64,000 bases of DNA. It comes from Lingula anatina (taxonomy: Eukaryota > Brachiopoda > Lingulata > Lingulida > Lingulidae). Within the stretch, counting starts at the first letter, position 1. Each line of letters starts with the position of its first letter. A program made the position numbers and the translations under genes. The DNA is taken from positions 1 through 64,000 of the forward strand of contig NW_019773609.1 in the NCBI RefSeq assembly GCF_001039355.2. Reading direction: 5' to 3'. Below the pieces are notes generated by a model, which was given only the letters and a program-made list of their open reading frames with translations, was not told the origin of the DNA and did not search any database. Positions 63,807 through 64,000 of the stretch are shown here, piece by piece.

Positions 63807-64000
63807 GTGAGTGGAACAGACCTTGAAGCTTCTTATTTATAAATCTGCTTCTATAGATAGATACATTATTATTATTTCTCTTTACTTTTGATACTATTAC
63901 TTTCAATTTAAAATAATCCTTTTAACTTTAGTTTGTATTTTTGTGGATTTTAGACTTAAATGAATAAAATAAATGACTTAAATAAATGAATTATTATTAT
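63807..64000. other. Start of the next intron
   Basis: AT-rich intron running off the window. Exons for the EF hands, membrane segments, pore and C-tail lie beyond it. Confidence 0.8.

Noticed and set aside
62797-62821. CCAGTTTCATGAAAC palindrome-like segment
   Set aside because: Too short and without flanking duplication to call an element.
1-64000. CRISPR arrays, bacterial operons, viral insertions
   Set aside because: The sequence is an intron-rich animal gene; no regularly spaced direct repeats, prokaryotic genes or viral coding signatures were seen.

Overview
The window is one stretch of a single very large eukaryotic gene, a ryanodine receptor (RyR, the Ca2+-release channel of the endoplasmic/sarcoplasmic reticulum). 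It is read on the + strand from 384 to 63806 and is open at both ends. I could place 80 core exons with GT donors and AG acceptors and matching phases. Together they make one uninterrupted frame of 11,565 nt (3,855 codons). Eight further frame-preserving (symmetric) exons fit the phases, and two weaker ones are possible. Residue numbers below count the first complete codon (385-387, Trp) as residue 1 of the partial protein with core exons only. The exons for the extreme N-terminus (upstream) and for the EF hands, transmembrane pore and C-tail (downstream) lie outside the window.

Organism: an AT-rich, intron-rich animal genome with (CA/TG)n, (CT)n and (AAT)n microsatellites and small fold-back DNA elements. 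The protein is clearly RyR. It lacks the vertebrate Glu-rich divergent region 3 but keeps vertebrate-like exon density. I read this as a non-arthropod invertebrate, a lophotrochozoan such as a mollusc or annelid being the best guess; the species cannot be fixed from the sequence.

Layout: 384-3629 MIR region and start of the N-terminal solenoid; 4503-5866 RIH domain 1; 6023-7491 SPRY1; 7739-11580 RyR repeats 1 and 2; 11839-14710 SPRY2 and its tail; 15789-21580 linker with three candidate cassette exons; 21580-23716 basic/Ser-rich linker and SPRY3; 23892-30881 junctional solenoid; 34955-37092 RIH domain 2; 37427-43460 bridging solenoid; 43804-45548 RyR repeats 3 and 4 with a kinase-type loop; 47499-58411 helical solenoid; 58619-59170 calmodulin-binding region; 59867-63806 acidic loop and RIH-associated core solenoid, which carries two Ca2+-site glutamates.

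The introns hold no second protein-coding gene that I can support. They hold three near-identical tRNA-Ala(AGC)-like genes (24667-24739 and 25718-25790 minus, 26466-26538 plus); a 684-bp MITE with 77-bp perfect inverted repeats and an 8-bp target duplication (61194-61877); several smaller fold-back elements (9533-9670, 17439-17664, 19284-19403, 19513-19748, 52185-52341); a cluster of ten copies of a 10-mer, GTCCTCGGTT or its complement (10394-11089); a perfect (AAT)n/(ATT)n palindrome (30548-30633); and long TG/CA tracts lying close to splice donors.

The most interesting signal is a set of small symmetric exons (21 to 78 nt) at seven or more places in one channel gene. Several carry Arg-Arg-x-Ser-like motifs. 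This suggests a combinatorial microexon programme tuning the cytoplasmic regulatory shell. That is an inference needing transcript data.
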